43,798 nucleotides of DNA from Actinomycetes bacterium (lineage in GTDB: Bacteria; Actinomycetota; Acidimicrobiia; Acidimicrobiales; Acidimicrobiaceae). The notes below the pieces were generated by a model, which did no database searches, was not told the DNA's origin, and saw only the letters and a program-made list of their open reading frames with translations. A program made the translations under genes and the position numbers. Each line of letters opens with the position of its first letter. The stretch's first letter is position 1. Positions 8,462 through 17,365 of the stretch are shown piece after piece. The DNA lies in the NCBI GenBank assembly GCA_021785005.1, contig JAJYGT010000093.1:1-43798 (forward strand), in the 5' to 3' direction.

Positions 8462-9850
8462 CTAGCAAGAGACATCCGTGTCATAGTTACCTTGGAACGA
8501 AGTTTGAATATACCATGGTATCCCGCCTGCGAATGGGTTTAAAGTTCCATCTGGATTGGTAGTGGTGGTACACGCCGAGGTGCCATTCGATGAGAAGAAC
8601 CAAAGCGGTATCGGACCACCATTGGGCCCCGTAATTGTCGCACCTGGTCCTGAGGAGGTGCCAGTTGTAATTTGCGCATACATCGTGGCGTGGCCAGAAT
8701 ATAACCCTGCTACGAGACCTTGCTGGGTGAAAAAGTCAGCCGCTCCTTGAATTGATTCAGTATTTAGCTGAGGGTCAGCACTCCAATATGTGTTGGCACC
8801 TTCGATATCCAACCACCAGATTGGTGATGATACCCCTTGGGCGTTAGCCGCATTGAAAGCAGCTTGGGCGGCGTTATATCCGTAATTGTACACCTCATCA
8901 TTTATAGTTGCGCTACCGTCTGGACCTTGTTGATATTGGGATGTCAAAACGTTTGAATTGAATGAATATCCGTTGTTAACGTAGCTGACTGGTAGCGCCA
9001 AAAATGTGTAGAGCTGGTAGTTGTTACTAGCCCAGGTTGCTTCCTTAGCCATGCACGGGTTAAATGCTGTAAAGGGCCAGCCATTTGCTTCAATCATAAC
9101 AAAAGTTCCCGAGGTTGGTGAGGAGCTCAAGTTACATTGAAAGTTACTTACGTCAAAACCCGGCGCCCCAAGAACTCCAGCGATGAGATCAGGGCTAGCG
9201 TCGATGCTAACCACTGGTGAGCTAATACCAGAACCACCCTGTGAACCATAGAAAGCTGCGTCACCAAACGTGAATATGCCACCGTCTGACGCCACAAGCC
9301 AATATCCGTTACCAGTGGGTGATGGCTGCATCCCGACAACTGGCTTATTTAGCACTTCGGCGCCGGTGGAACCATAGAATCCTGCGTCACCAAATGTAAA
9401 TATGCCACCGTCTGACGCAACAAGCCAATAGCCTTTACCGTCTGGAGTAGCTGCCATGCCGACAACTGGCTTATTTAGCACTTCGGCGCCGGTGGAGCCA
9501 TAGAATCCTGCGTCACCAAATGTAAATATGCCACCGTCTGACGCCACAAGCCAATATCCGAGGCCGGTTGGAGTTGGGGCGGAACCAACAATTGGCTTTG
9601 CTAGTGGCAATGACGAAGCATCTCCAAAAAATCTATTTGCTCCATGGGTATAAACAGTGCCGTCGGCCGCGATCAGTCGATAGCCGGCATAGGCCGGACT
9701 TGTCGATGATGTAAGTTTTGCTTTTATCGCGCGGGTTGGATAGGACCTCGCGTATATGTCCTTTGGCACGTGCATTTGTTGTGCAACACCAAATGCAACA
9801 AACAGAGCTGAAGACGCCAAAAGTTTCTTGGCAGTTTTTACCGACTTCAT
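8462..9850 (-). CDS. Secreted protein with four 42-residue repeats and a DUF1906/GH25-like domain
   Basis: Exported protein of about 462 residues. I chose the ATG at 9850, because AGGGA lies nine bases upstream and the protein then begins with a signal peptide (MKSVKTAKK followed by LLASSALFVAFGVA). An ATG at 9901 would add 17 residues but has no ribosome binding site. After the signal come four tandem repeats of about 42 residues, each built on GYWLVASDGGIFTFGDA-FYGS; the first is degenerate. The C-terminal 215 residues resemble a glycoside-hydrolase-like TIM barrel of the DUF1906/GH25 type: FDVSNFQCNL at the first strand, FVMIEANGWPF, WWLDIEGANTYW with candidate acidic catalytic residues, and GLYSGHATMY. 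It may act on the cell envelope; the substrate is unknown. Confidence 0.8.
   Translation of the reverse strand: MKSVKTAKKLLASSALFVAFGVAQQMHVPKDIYARSYPTRAIKAKLTSSTSPAYAGYRLIAADGTVYTHGANRFFGDASSLPLAKPIVGSAPTPTGLGYWLVASDGGIFTFGDAGFYGSTGAEVLNKPVVGMAATPDGKGYWLVASDGGIFTFGDAGFYGSTGAEVLNKPVVGMQPSPTGNGYWLVASDGGIFTFGDAAFYGSQGGSGISSPVVSIDASPDLIAGVLGAPGFDVSNFQCNLSSSPTSGTFVMIEANGWPFTAFNPCMAKEATWASNNYQLYTFLALPVSYVNNGYSFNSNVLTSQYQQGPDGSATINDEVYNYGYNAAQAAFNAANAQGVSSPIWWLDIEGANTYWSADPQLNTESIQGAADFFTQQGLVAGLYSGHATMYAQITTGTSSGPGATITGPNGGPIPLWFFSSNGTSACTTTTNPDGTLNPFAGGIPWYIQTSFQGNYDTDVSC
9333..9556 (-). repeat. 126-bp tandem DNA repeats within the secreted protein gene
   Basis: The coding repeats recur with an exact 126-bp period; TCACCAAA blocks start at 9261, 9387 and 9513. 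Bases 9333-9430 and 9459-9556 differ at only two of 98 positions, far closer than the flanking repeat units. This points to recent duplication or gene conversion. Confidence 0.85.
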
Positions 9851-10215
9851 ATCTGGCAATCCCTGGTTGCCAACTTTACGGTCGAGCGATAGACGATCCA
9901 TGCAGGGAATGGGTTCATTGACGAAGTACCTCTCGTTGCGAGCTAGCTCATTTCTCTCGAAAGTTTCTATCGGTATAAATCGGTGTGGTCTAAATTGATT
10001 TGTAGTAATAATCTGACAGAAGTTCAGATGAGAAAATTGATAAATCTAGAAACTATTTGTTTTTGGACTTAGATATGCGTTCATTGCATCGTAGTCGCTA
10101 ATTTCGCCTACGTCAACTATTGCGGAATTGTAATTTAGCGAATGTAATTATCGATCAATTCGCCAAAGTTTGGTAAATTGGCCAGTAAAATCGATTTGCC
10201 GTAGCGGTCTTGTTC
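9851..10215. other. Intergenic region without a visible gene
   Basis: This 365-base AT-rich gap separates the secreted protein gene from the DAHP synthase gene, both on minus. It should hold the promoter of the former. I see no RNA gene or clear terminator. Confidence 0.5.
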
Positions 10216-11553
10216 TTAGTTTTTGATGAGTAGTTCCGCCACTCGGTGCGCAAGATCCAACGATTGCCGAGCGTTTAGTCTTGGATCACAGATTGTGTTA
10301 TACGCAGTGTCGAGGTCTTCTTCGCTAATTGCATATGATCCGCCAATACATTCCGTGACATCTTCACCGGTTAATTCAACATGAATTCCGCCAGGCCAAG
10401 TACCTAGTGCGCTGTGTACTCTGAAAAATCCGGCGATTTCAGCGATTACCGCCTCTAGGTTTCTGGTCTTGAACCCATTGTCAGAGACAAAAGTATTTCC
10501 ATGCATCGGGTCGCACGACCATATAACAGGATGTCCAGCGTCGGTTACTGCTTTGATTAGTCGTGGAAGCTTAACGTCGACGTTGTCCGCACCCATTCTT
10601 GAGACCAAAGTTAGCCTGCCGGGAATCCTTCGTGGATTAAGTTTTTCGCAAACGGCGACTACTTCTTCGGGCGTCATTGACGGCCCCATTTTGCACGCTA
10701 TCGGATTGCCTATTCCTGAAAAAAATTCCATATGTGCGCCGCCCAGATCCCTGGTGCGCTCACCGATCCAAATTGCGTGCGCAGAAAGATCCAGATAGGT
10801 TTTACTCGCGCGGTCGTATCGTGTAAGCGGAGCTTCGTAGCTCAGCAACAATGCTTCATGTGATGTCCAGAAGTTTACCTGCTGGAGGCTTTCCTCGTTT
10901 TTTAGGTCAATTCCACATGCCGCCATAAAATTCAGAGCCCGGTCGATCTCGTGCGCCAGAATTTCATATCGCTGGCCCTCGTCTGATGAAGCCACAAACT
11001 CCTGATTCCAAGTGTGGACTTTCGAAAGGTCAGAGAATCCCCCCTTGGTAAGAGCACGCAGCAAATTAAGCGTGGCGCTTGACTGATGATACGCCTTTAT
11101 CATCCGCGTGGGATCGGGTATTCTTTCTTGGGCAGTGGGTCCATCTCCGTTGATGATGTGTCCTCGAAACGAAGCTAAGTTGATACCATTAACACTCTCG
11201 TACGCTGCGCTTCGTGGCTTGGCAAATTGTCCCGCAATTCGTCCGAGTTTGATTACTGGGACGCCTGAGGAATAGGTCAGGACCACTGCCATCTGAAGAA
11301 TGACTTTTAACTTGTTCTTGACCATATTTGCCGAATAGTCATCGAATGATTCTGCGCAGTCGCCTGCTTGCAAAACAAAGGCCTCACCTTTGCAGGCCTT
11401 TGCCAGATGCCCTGACAAGTTTTTGATTTCCGATGGATAAACCAGGGGAGGTAGTGCCGAAAGTTCCTTTTCCACTATTTCGAGCCGCGCAGTGTCAGGC
11501 CAATCAGGCTGTTGCGCGATCGGCAGTGATCTCCATGAGTCAGGCGTCCACAC
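10216..11553 (-). CDS. aroG: Class II 3-deoxy-7-phosphoheptulonate (DAHP) synthase
   Basis: Condenses phosphoenolpyruvate with erythrose-4-phosphate, the first step of the shikimate pathway. The 445-residue protein is the class II (plant/actinobacterial) type: FVLQAGDCAESF with the metal-binding cysteine, KLGRIAGQFAKPRS, CKMGPSMTPEEV, WSCDPMHGNT and GGIHVELTGEDVTECIGG. The start is GTG at 11553, preceded by GGTGGAG eight bases upstream, giving MWTPDSWR at the N-terminus as in relatives. It is transcribed divergently from the LLM oxidoreductase gene, with about 127 bases between starts. The symbol follows mycobacterial usage for the class II enzyme. Confidence 0.95.
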   Translation of the reverse strand: MWTPDSWRSLPIAQQPDWPDTARLEIVEKELSALPPLVYPSEIKNLSGHLAKACKGEAFVLQAGDCAESFDDYSANMVKNKLKVILQMAVVLTYSSGVPVIKLGRIAGQFAKPRSAAYESVNGINLASFRGHIINGDGPTAQERIPDPTRMIKAYHQSSATLNLLRALTKGGFSDLSKVHTWNQEFVASSDEGQRYEILAHEIDRALNFMAACGIDLKNEESLQQVNFWTSHEALLLSYEAPLTRYDRASKTYLDLSAHAIWIGERTRDLGGAHMEFFSGIGNPIACKMGPSMTPEEVVAVCEKLNPRRIPGRLTLVSRMGADNVDVKLPRLIKAVTDAGHPVIWSCDPMHGNTFVSDNGFKTRNLEAVIAEIAGFFRVHSALGTWPGGIHVELTGEDVTECIGGSYAISEEDLDTAYNTICDPRLNARQSLDLAHRVAELLIKN

Positions 11554-11680
11554 TTTAATTCTCCACCTTGATTGCTAAACCAGCGTTGGTAGTTTCATGT
11601 CGACTTGTTTTCAAGTTTCAAATGAAATTAATACTTCTACTTATAGGATAAGGCGAATCGGTTATAGAAGGGTGAGTACG

Positions 11681-12610
11681 GTGAGCGAATTCCGTTTTGG
11701 AGTCCAGGTTTCTTCACTTACGCACGATGCGAAAGAGCTACAAGACCTTGCACGCAAGGTAGAAGATTTAGGGTACAGTTCAATCTTTTTCCCAGATCAT
11801 CTAGGTGGAAATCAGTGGTCACCAATTGCCGCAATGACGCTAGCTGCCCTTTCGACCACGAATATTCATGTAGGCGGCTTAGTTCTATCTAACGATTACC
11901 GACACCCGGTTATTCTGGCAGAAGAGCTTTCGACGATTCATGAATTTAGCAATGGAAGGCTTGAATACGGCATTGGGGCAGGCTGGTTAAAAAGTGACTA
12001 TGCCATGGCAGGGCTAGCGTTTGATTCTCCGTCAAAGCGTATTTCAAGACTCTCGGAATCAGTTGACATCATAAAAGTAATGCTAAAAGGCGAGTCTTCA
12101 ACTTATCAAGGTGAGTTCTATAGAACTGAAAATGCTAAATGTATTACTCCTAGATTCGGATCGCCACCCCTGATACTTGGCGGTGGTGGGAAAAAAATGC
12201 TTGAGTTAGCAGCTAAAAAAGCTGATATTGTTGGCGTGAATGTGAACCTAAGCGCAGGTTCCGTGGGACCCGAGTTAGTGTCCCAAGTCGGACCAAGAGC
12301 GTTTAGCGAGCGCATCGAATGGGTGAAACAAGCGTCTAAGGGTCGAGAGAAATCTTTGGAGTTGCAATGCCTAACGTTTGTGACCAAAGTGAGTAATGGA
12401 GCGGAGTCTTGGTTGGCAGGGTTGGTGCCAGCATTTGGCGTGACCGTCGAACAGGCGAAGGAGATACCGATCGTGCTGGTTGGATCGCTAGACGAGGTTT
12501 GCGAAACACTTTTGTCAAGACGTGAGCAATATGGGTTTTCATATTGGGTAATTCATCAACACGAAATTGATGAATTTGCGCCTGTTGTTGCTCGACTCGC
12601 AAGAAGTTGA
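11681..12610 (+). CDS. LLM class oxidoreductase, probably F420-dependent
   Basis: A luciferase-like monooxygenase-fold enzyme of about 309 residues. Recognisable segments are FRFGVQVSS at the N-terminus, YSSIFFPDHLGG, VGGLVLSNDYRHPVILAEE, LEYGIGAGW and PPLILGGGGKKML, typical of actinobacterial F420-dependent LLM proteins. The frame is open from an ATG at 11597, but that start has no ribosome binding site and gives an unconserved leader. I prefer the GTG at 11681, nine bases after AGAAGG. The stop is followed by nadD after seven bases, so they may share a transcript. The substrate cannot be told from sequence. Confidence 0.8.
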   Translation: MSEFRFGVQVSSLTHDAKELQDLARKVEDLGYSSIFFPDHLGGNQWSPIAAMTLAALSTTNIHVGGLVLSNDYRHPVILAEELSTIHEFSNGRLEYGIGAGWLKSDYAMAGLAFDSPSKRISRLSESVDIIKVMLKGESSTYQGEFYRTENAKCITPRFGSPPLILGGGGKKMLELAAKKADIVGVNVNLSAGSVGPELVSQVGPRAFSERIEWVKQASKGREKSLELQCLTFVTKVSNGAESWLAGLVPAFGVTVEQAKEIPIVLVGSLDEVCETLLSRREQYGFSYWVIHQHEIDEFAPVVARLARS

Positions 12611-12617
12611 GGCCGTA

Positions 12618-13247
12618 ATGAGTCTCGATATGCGAAAGAACACTAGGCATAAGCGGATTGGTATATTTGGAGGAACCTTTGATCCAGTCCACGTGGGTCA
12701 TTTGATTGCGGCGGTAAATGCAAAAGCTGGTGCTGCACTAGATTTAGTGTTGCTGGTGGTGGCAAATATTCCCTGGCAAAAAGAAGGTACTCGAAATCTT
12801 TCTGATGCTAATACTCGCTTTGCCTTGGTAGAGGCAGCGGTGGATGGTGTTGAGGGTCTTGAAGCTAGTAATTGCGAGATTGTCCGGGGGGGACCGTCAT
12901 ACACTATAGATACAGTTACCGACATAGGTTTGAAGTACCCGGGTGCTGAGCTTTTTTTGATCGTCGGCGCGGATGCTGCTAAGGAAATTGAGTCCTGGGA
13001 AAGATCAGAGACACTCGCAGAGCTCGTTACTTTGGTTATCGTAAATCGACCAGGCAGTTGGGTAGGGCGTTCGGAAGTGGCTCGCTGGCAAACACTTTTT
13101 GTTGAAGTTCCAGCGATAGACATCTCTTCCACCGATATTCGGGCTAGAGTGCGCGAGAAAAGGCCATTGGACTACATCCTTACCAAGGAAACGATATCTT
13201 ATATTCGTGCTTCTGGGTTGTATTTGGATGAACACTATAACCCGTAA
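12618..13247 (+). CDS. nadD: Nicotinate-nucleotide adenylyltransferase
   Basis: Transfers AMP to nicotinate mononucleotide in NAD synthesis. Key motifs are GIFGGTFDPVHVGHL near the N-terminus (nucleotide-binding HxGH) and the C-terminal ISSTDIRARV. Starting at the ATG at 12618, five bases after TGAGG, gives 209 residues, the normal length. A longer reading from 12567 would overlap the preceding gene and add residues that are not conserved. nadD followed by rsfS is a widespread arrangement. Confidence 0.93.
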   Translation: MSLDMRKNTRHKRIGIFGGTFDPVHVGHLIAAVNAKAGAALDLVLLVVANIPWQKEGTRNLSDANTRFALVEAAVDGVEGLEASNCEIVRGGPSYTIDTVTDIGLKYPGAELFLIVGADAAKEIESWERSETLAELVTLVIVNRPGSWVGRSEVARWQTLFVEVPAIDISSTDIRARVREKRPLDYILTKETISYIRASGLYLDEHYNP

Positions 13248-13269
13248 AGTTTGTTTTTACTCCTAAGGA

Positions 13270-13707
13270 ATGTGGCAATCTGTGTCCCCGGATGGTAGTA
13301 TGGAGTTAGTTTTACGTGGGGGTTACTTGCAAGTAGAGTTTGTCGAAAATGATATTAGTCCAAAGGAGCTCGTTCTTTTAGCAGTCGATGCACTTGAGGC
13401 AAAGAAGGGTCAAGATATTATTGCCCTGGATTTGAGCGACGTTAGCCCGATATCTGACTACTTTCTAATATGTACCGGCTCAAATTCGCGTCAGATTCGA
13501 TCACTTGCCGACGAGGTCGAAGAAAAGGTAAAAGAAAAGTTCGGTCGGACTCCTCGTTCAATAGAAGGTTTGGGCGATAATTCCTGGGTACTACTCGATT
13601 ATATAGATTTTGTAGTGCATATCTTTCTTCCAGAAACTCGTGAATTTTACTCTCTTGAGAGATTGTGGTCAGACGCTAGGCGTCTTCAGTTGCCAGTATA
13701 TCCATAA
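13270..13707 (+). CDS. rsfS: Ribosomal silencing factor RsfS
   Basis: Binds L14 on the 50S subunit and blocks joining of the 30S subunit during starvation. The core begins at about residue 30 (PKELVLLAVDALEAKKGQ) and includes LDLSDVSPISDYFLICTG, SNSRQIRSLADEVEEK and the C-terminal YSLERLWSDA. The full frame from ATG 13270 gives 145 residues, longer than the usual 105-130. A TTG at 13327, four bases after a GGGGG run, would give 126 residues and an ATG at 13300 gives 135. The true start is therefore unsure. It follows nadD by 22 bases. Confidence 0.92.
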   Translation: MWQSVSPDGSMELVLRGGYLQVEFVENDISPKELVLLAVDALEAKKGQDIIALDLSDVSPISDYFLICTGSNSRQIRSLADEVEEKVKEKFGRTPRSIEGLGDNSWVLLDYIDFVVHIFLPETREFYSLERLWSDARRLQLPVYP

Positions 13708-13832
13708 GAATTTCTCTATTGCATCAGGGGCATAGCAAGAAAACTTCAAGTTCCCCTTTTTAGAATTTGGTTCGATTCAAACCAACGCGAGATTTGCAAT
13801 CAAGTCGAATAACCTTTACGACGTTTTGTTGA

Positions 13833-14450
13833 TCAAAAAATAGGCGTGCCGACTTTTTTCCTTTTTATCTCGAAAAAACAGCCCAAGCTGCTAAGTCCGA
13901 TGATATGTTCCCAAAGGTCAAGAACCTCCGAACCGGTTGGCATGCGACACAGAATCGGTCCGAAAAATCCCTTAACGTCAGTATCGGTTTCAATGCATAA
14001 TATTGGTACTCCCACGTCATCCCCAGTAAGTGACAGCGCCGTTTCCATTTCGAGTTCGATGAGTTTGTCTAATTCGTCATTATTGAGGTTTTGGTATAGT
14101 TCTGGATCAATTTCAAATTTTGCCAGCAGTGCAGGGAAATTAAGATCGTGCATTTTATTTTCGTGAAACTGTCGGCCAAACTCTTTGTACAAATTTGAGA
14201 TTAGGTCTTGGTTGACGCCAGATGGCGTCTTTCCAAGTTCGGCTACTACGCGCAGTAAAGATAATCCTAGCTCAAGCGGAGCTTTGTGCTCGGGTGGAAC
14301 TTCGACGCCCTTATTCTTTAGTGCCAGCGAAAAGGGTCGGAATTCAAGAGGAATTTGTAGCTCTTTGCTCACTTGTCTGAGCCATTTTGAAGAAATATAT
14401 GTCCATGGACAGACTGGGTCGAAATAGAGAGAAATCTTGTTTACTTGCAT
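13833..14450 (-). CDS. DsbA-family thioredoxin-fold protein with a single active-site cysteine
   Basis: Cytoplasmic thioredoxin-fold protein of 205 residues with a helical insertion, like the DsbA/2-hydroxychromene-2-carboxylate isomerase group and the mycobacterial Rv2466c mycothiol-dependent nitroreductase. The N-terminus reads YFDPVCPWTYISSKWLR. The active site is CPWT rather than CPWC, so only the nucleophilic cysteine remains. The cis-proline loop may be DVGVPIL. There is no signal peptide, so a role with a small thiol cofactor or a glutathione-transferase-like reaction is more likely than periplasmic disulfide formation. It is convergent with rsfS, 125 bases away. Confidence 0.75.
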   Translation of the reverse strand: MQVNKISLYFDPVCPWTYISSKWLRQVSKELQIPLEFRPFSLALKNKGVEVPPEHKAPLELGLSLLRVVAELGKTPSGVNQDLISNLYKEFGRQFHENKMHDLNFPALLAKFEIDPELYQNLNNDELDKLIELEMETALSLTGDDVGVPILCIETDTDVKGFFGPILCRMPTGSEVLDLWEHIIGLSSLGCFFEIKRKKVGTPIF

Positions 14451-14589
14451 TTACATCCATCCGGTTTATCACAACTATATAAATGAATCTAGTGCAATGA
14501 AGCTAAAAGAAGTGCTACAACGCTTGCCATGACGTGCGACTACGCGTGTCGGATTTGCGAGTTCACATTTATGACAGGCGGTGTGTTCG

Positions 14590-15816
14590 CTAGGCAGAGA
14601 TAATGTCTAAAGGCTGAAAATTACCATTTAGGACGTCTTTTGGGTTGTGCCCAAGGATCCGTTCGAGGACGGTAGCATAGACAGTTCTAAAGTCGGTAGT
14701 AGTTTCTAAGTTTCCATCTGCTAGATGGTTTAGGGGTGGTTGCTCGCCGTACATTCCGCCGATCACACTGCCTCCAATGAGTAATACCGGCCCAGACGTG
14801 CCATGATCGGTTCCCATGCTGGCGTTGGAGGCAACGCGTCGACCAAATTCTGAGTATGCAACCAAGGTCACATTTTTAGAATAGCTTGCCTTTAGCGATT
14901 GAAAGAATTTACCAATTGCGCTATCTACGTTCGCTAACAATGCATTTTGCAGCGATACTTCGTTTGAGTGAGTGTCAAAGCTAGATTCTGATACAGAGTA
15001 AATTCGTGTCGAGGCACCTGCGTTTATCAGCTGCGAGACTGCCGTGAGCTGGGCACCGAGATCAGTAAAAGTTGTCTCAGCAGGTGTTGAACTGCTAAGA
15101 TGGAGCGAACCTAGTTGTTCATCCAGAGCTAGTAGCTGGGTTCCCTCTTTTGCCGCATTTGCTGGCATAGCCGTACGCGACTTTGGAGTCATCATTGACG
15201 AAAATGCGGTTTGTGCGCCTGGGAATGGTGCAACTGGTGTGCCTACCATTGAAATTGCGGATGCCTGGGTGATATTTCCCATGCACGCTAAGGGGACATT
15301 GCTACCAAGGCATAATGCGTGCATCGGGTCAGTTGGCTTTGTTTGGTCTAGGTATCTACCAATCCATCCACTAGATAATTCCTGATTCGGACTTGCACTT
15401 TGCCATATAGCCATCGATACAAAGTGGCTAAGACTTGGGTTTGGGTAACTGACTCCTCTGACTATGGCTACTTTTTTTTGTTTGTACAGTTGATAAATGT
15501 TCGGTAGTGACGAATTGATCCACAGATTGTCTTCACCGAGAGGTTTTACTTGAGTGTCCTTTAGGGCCATAGCTCCACGAAGCTGGGTGTAGAGGCTATC
15601 CTCGAAGGGAACGATCGTGTTTAGCCCGTCATTGCCACCATATAGCGTAAGTAAAACCAAAATGGGTGAGGGGTCGGCGGTAGAAAACTGGCGGATACTA
15701 AAAAGCGGATTGCTTGACTTTGTAAGTTCTACCGCAGTGGCACCAGCTCCAAACGTAGCAGTAGCGGCAGCGCTAACTAAAAATTGTCGTCGAGATAGCT
15801 TTAAAATCGATTTCAT
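14590..15816 (-). CDS. DUF1501 protein with Tat signal
   Basis: Exported protein of 408 residues in the DUF1501 (sulfatase-like) family. It begins with a twin-arginine signal, LSRRQFLVSAAATATFG. The body shows LTLYGGNDGLNTIVPF near residues 55-70, FDTHSNEVSLQNALLANVD, and a C-terminal YSEFGRRVASNASMGTDHG, all typical. An AAGGA ribosome binding site lies six bases before the ATG. It is the second gene of a pair with the DUF1800 protein, nine bases apart. DUF1800/DUF1501 pairs are widespread and co-occur, but no biochemical function is firmly established. Confidence 0.9.
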   Translation of the reverse strand: MKSILKLSRRQFLVSAAATATFGAGATAVELTKSSNPLFSIRQFSTADPSPILVLLTLYGGNDGLNTIVPFEDSLYTQLRGAMALKDTQVKPLGEDNLWINSSLPNIYQLYKQKKVAIVRGVSYPNPSLSHFVSMAIWQSASPNQELSSGWIGRYLDQTKPTDPMHALCLGSNVPLACMGNITQASAISMVGTPVAPFPGAQTAFSSMMTPKSRTAMPANAAKEGTQLLALDEQLGSLHLSSSTPAETTFTDLGAQLTAVSQLINAGASTRIYSVSESSFDTHSNEVSLQNALLANVDSAIGKFFQSLKASYSKNVTLVAYSEFGRRVASNASMGTDHGTSGPVLLIGGSVIGGMYGEQPPLNHLADGNLETTTDFRTVYATVLERILGHNPKDVLNGNFQPLDIISA

Positions 15817-15825
15817 TTTAAATCC

Positions 15826-17151
15826 TTAGTTGCAGACATATTCGGGTGAACACATGGCAAGTGCGACAGTAGTTATCGGATTGGAGGTGACGCGTGCAAG
15901 TGCGTTAAGAGTTTCTGGACCTGAATGCGAGATTCCAAGCAGCGCAATAGTGGCGTCAACCCGATCCGAAGTAGCTGAATCTTCGACACTTGAAATGTCA
16001 CCGATTGTTGCCAGAATATTGGCGATACTAGCTCGAGATTGAGTACTTGCCGTAGATAGCCAATACGAGTTCTGTGGCCATCCACCAACGTTTGGGGGAT
16101 CGAAAAGAACTTGCCCGAATTGATTCAAGATATTAATGATTTGTTTTGGCGCGCTTGGATCTAGCGTGATTTTAAGTGCTTTCATTGCTCCAACTAAATA
16201 TTCAACCGGCTGTTTTACCAATCCGTTTAGGGAGGTTGTTGATAGGAATTCGGGTCGGTTTGCGATATTTGCGACAAGAGAACCGAGATTATTCGACGGG
16301 GCGATCATATCTCCGAGCTCAATTGCGATTGGATCGGTATTTGAAATTGGATATGCAAGCATGCTAAAAAGACTTGCAGCAATGAATCTAGAAGAATCTG
16401 CGCGCTCAAAAATTACCGAGATAATATCATTGCCCCCAAGGTTGCCGGTGACGCCTAAAAAGGTTTTGACTCCGTTGTCGTGGCGCGAAGGATTGATTTC
16501 AAACGCAACGGTCTCTTTGTTGAACCGCCAACCGGTAAACGCACGGGCAGCATTTGAAACATCTGACTGTCGGTAGTTGCCAACCCCAAGGGTAAATCGT
16601 TCCATAAGTTCGCGTGCGAAATTTTCGTTTGGTTTGCCTGCGATATTTGTCACGGTGTCAAGCCAGATCATCATAGCCGGATCCTGCGCCAAAGCAAGTG
16701 TGAGGGACTCGAAATTTCCAAACACGTTACTGCGAATTGTATTATTTTGATCAAGCATTAACGATGCCAGGCGAACCTTAGATATTGCGGTTGCAAAGTG
16801 GCTATGCAATAGAAGCGTCATTTTTTCTACAAGTGGCTGACTTGACATTATCATCTCGTTCATCCACCAAATGACTATGGATGGGAACTCTTCTTGGCGA
16901 ATTGTACGAAACATGGCCTTTAATTGTGCTGGATTTTTCGCTGCTCTGGCGTGCTCAAGATCAGCGCTAGTAGTCAACCCAGTTGGTTGCGGTAGTTTGG
17001 TTGTGCGCAATGGTTCCACCTGGAGCAGACTATTGATAGCTTGGCTGGGGTTTTTAATTGCTTGTGATGATGGCAAAGTTGAGTTTGTCCCGAATCCAAG
17101 TCGCCTGAATATCAACTCTGTCTGTACAGTGGTGCTTAGACTTGCGGACAA
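15826..17151 (-). CDS. DUF1800 protein
   Basis: Protein of 441 residues in the DUF1800 family. Diagnostic segments are FRRLGFGTN near the N-terminus, MNEMIMSSQPLVEKMTLLLH, NENFARELMERFTLGVGNY, VSNAARAFTGWRF and DPPNVGGWPQNSYW. The start is TTG at 17151, supported by AGGGA six bases upstream; no other start fits the conserved N-terminus. It lacks an obvious signal peptide. It lies immediately upstream of the DUF1501 gene and is presumably co-transcribed. The biochemical role is unknown. Confidence 0.9.
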   Translation of the reverse strand: MSASLSTTVQTELIFRRLGFGTNSTLPSSQAIKNPSQAINSLLQVEPLRTTKLPQPTGLTTSADLEHARAAKNPAQLKAMFRTIRQEEFPSIVIWWMNEMIMSSQPLVEKMTLLLHSHFATAISKVRLASLMLDQNNTIRSNVFGNFESLTLALAQDPAMMIWLDTVTNIAGKPNENFARELMERFTLGVGNYRQSDVSNAARAFTGWRFNKETVAFEINPSRHDNGVKTFLGVTGNLGGNDIISVIFERADSSRFIAASLFSMLAYPISNTDPIAIELGDMIAPSNNLGSLVANIANRPEFLSTTSLNGLVKQPVEYLVGAMKALKITLDPSAPKQIINILNQFGQVLFDPPNVGGWPQNSYWLSTASTQSRASIANILATIGDISSVEDSATSDRVDATIALLGISHSGPETLNALARVTSNPITTVALAMCSPEYVCN

Positions 17152-17365
17152 GGTTGTTCCCTATTCTCAAATGGTTGTTTATTTGACTGCTTAGAGCTTT
17201 ATATGCAAGTGTTAGGTAATTGTTTTGTCGCTTGAGTAGTTGGTAAAAGATTTTATTCGAATCTGACAAAGGGTGGATAATCAAGATTAGAGTCATTACT
17301 CGCATCGCCGATAGTTTTTAATGCTTGTTATGGCTGAGATTAGCACTCGAAAAGGGACGATTCAG

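Noticed and set aside
9261-9640. Regularly spaced repeats that could suggest a CRISPR array
   Set aside because: The period is 126 bases, the repeats are in frame, and they encode a protein domain.
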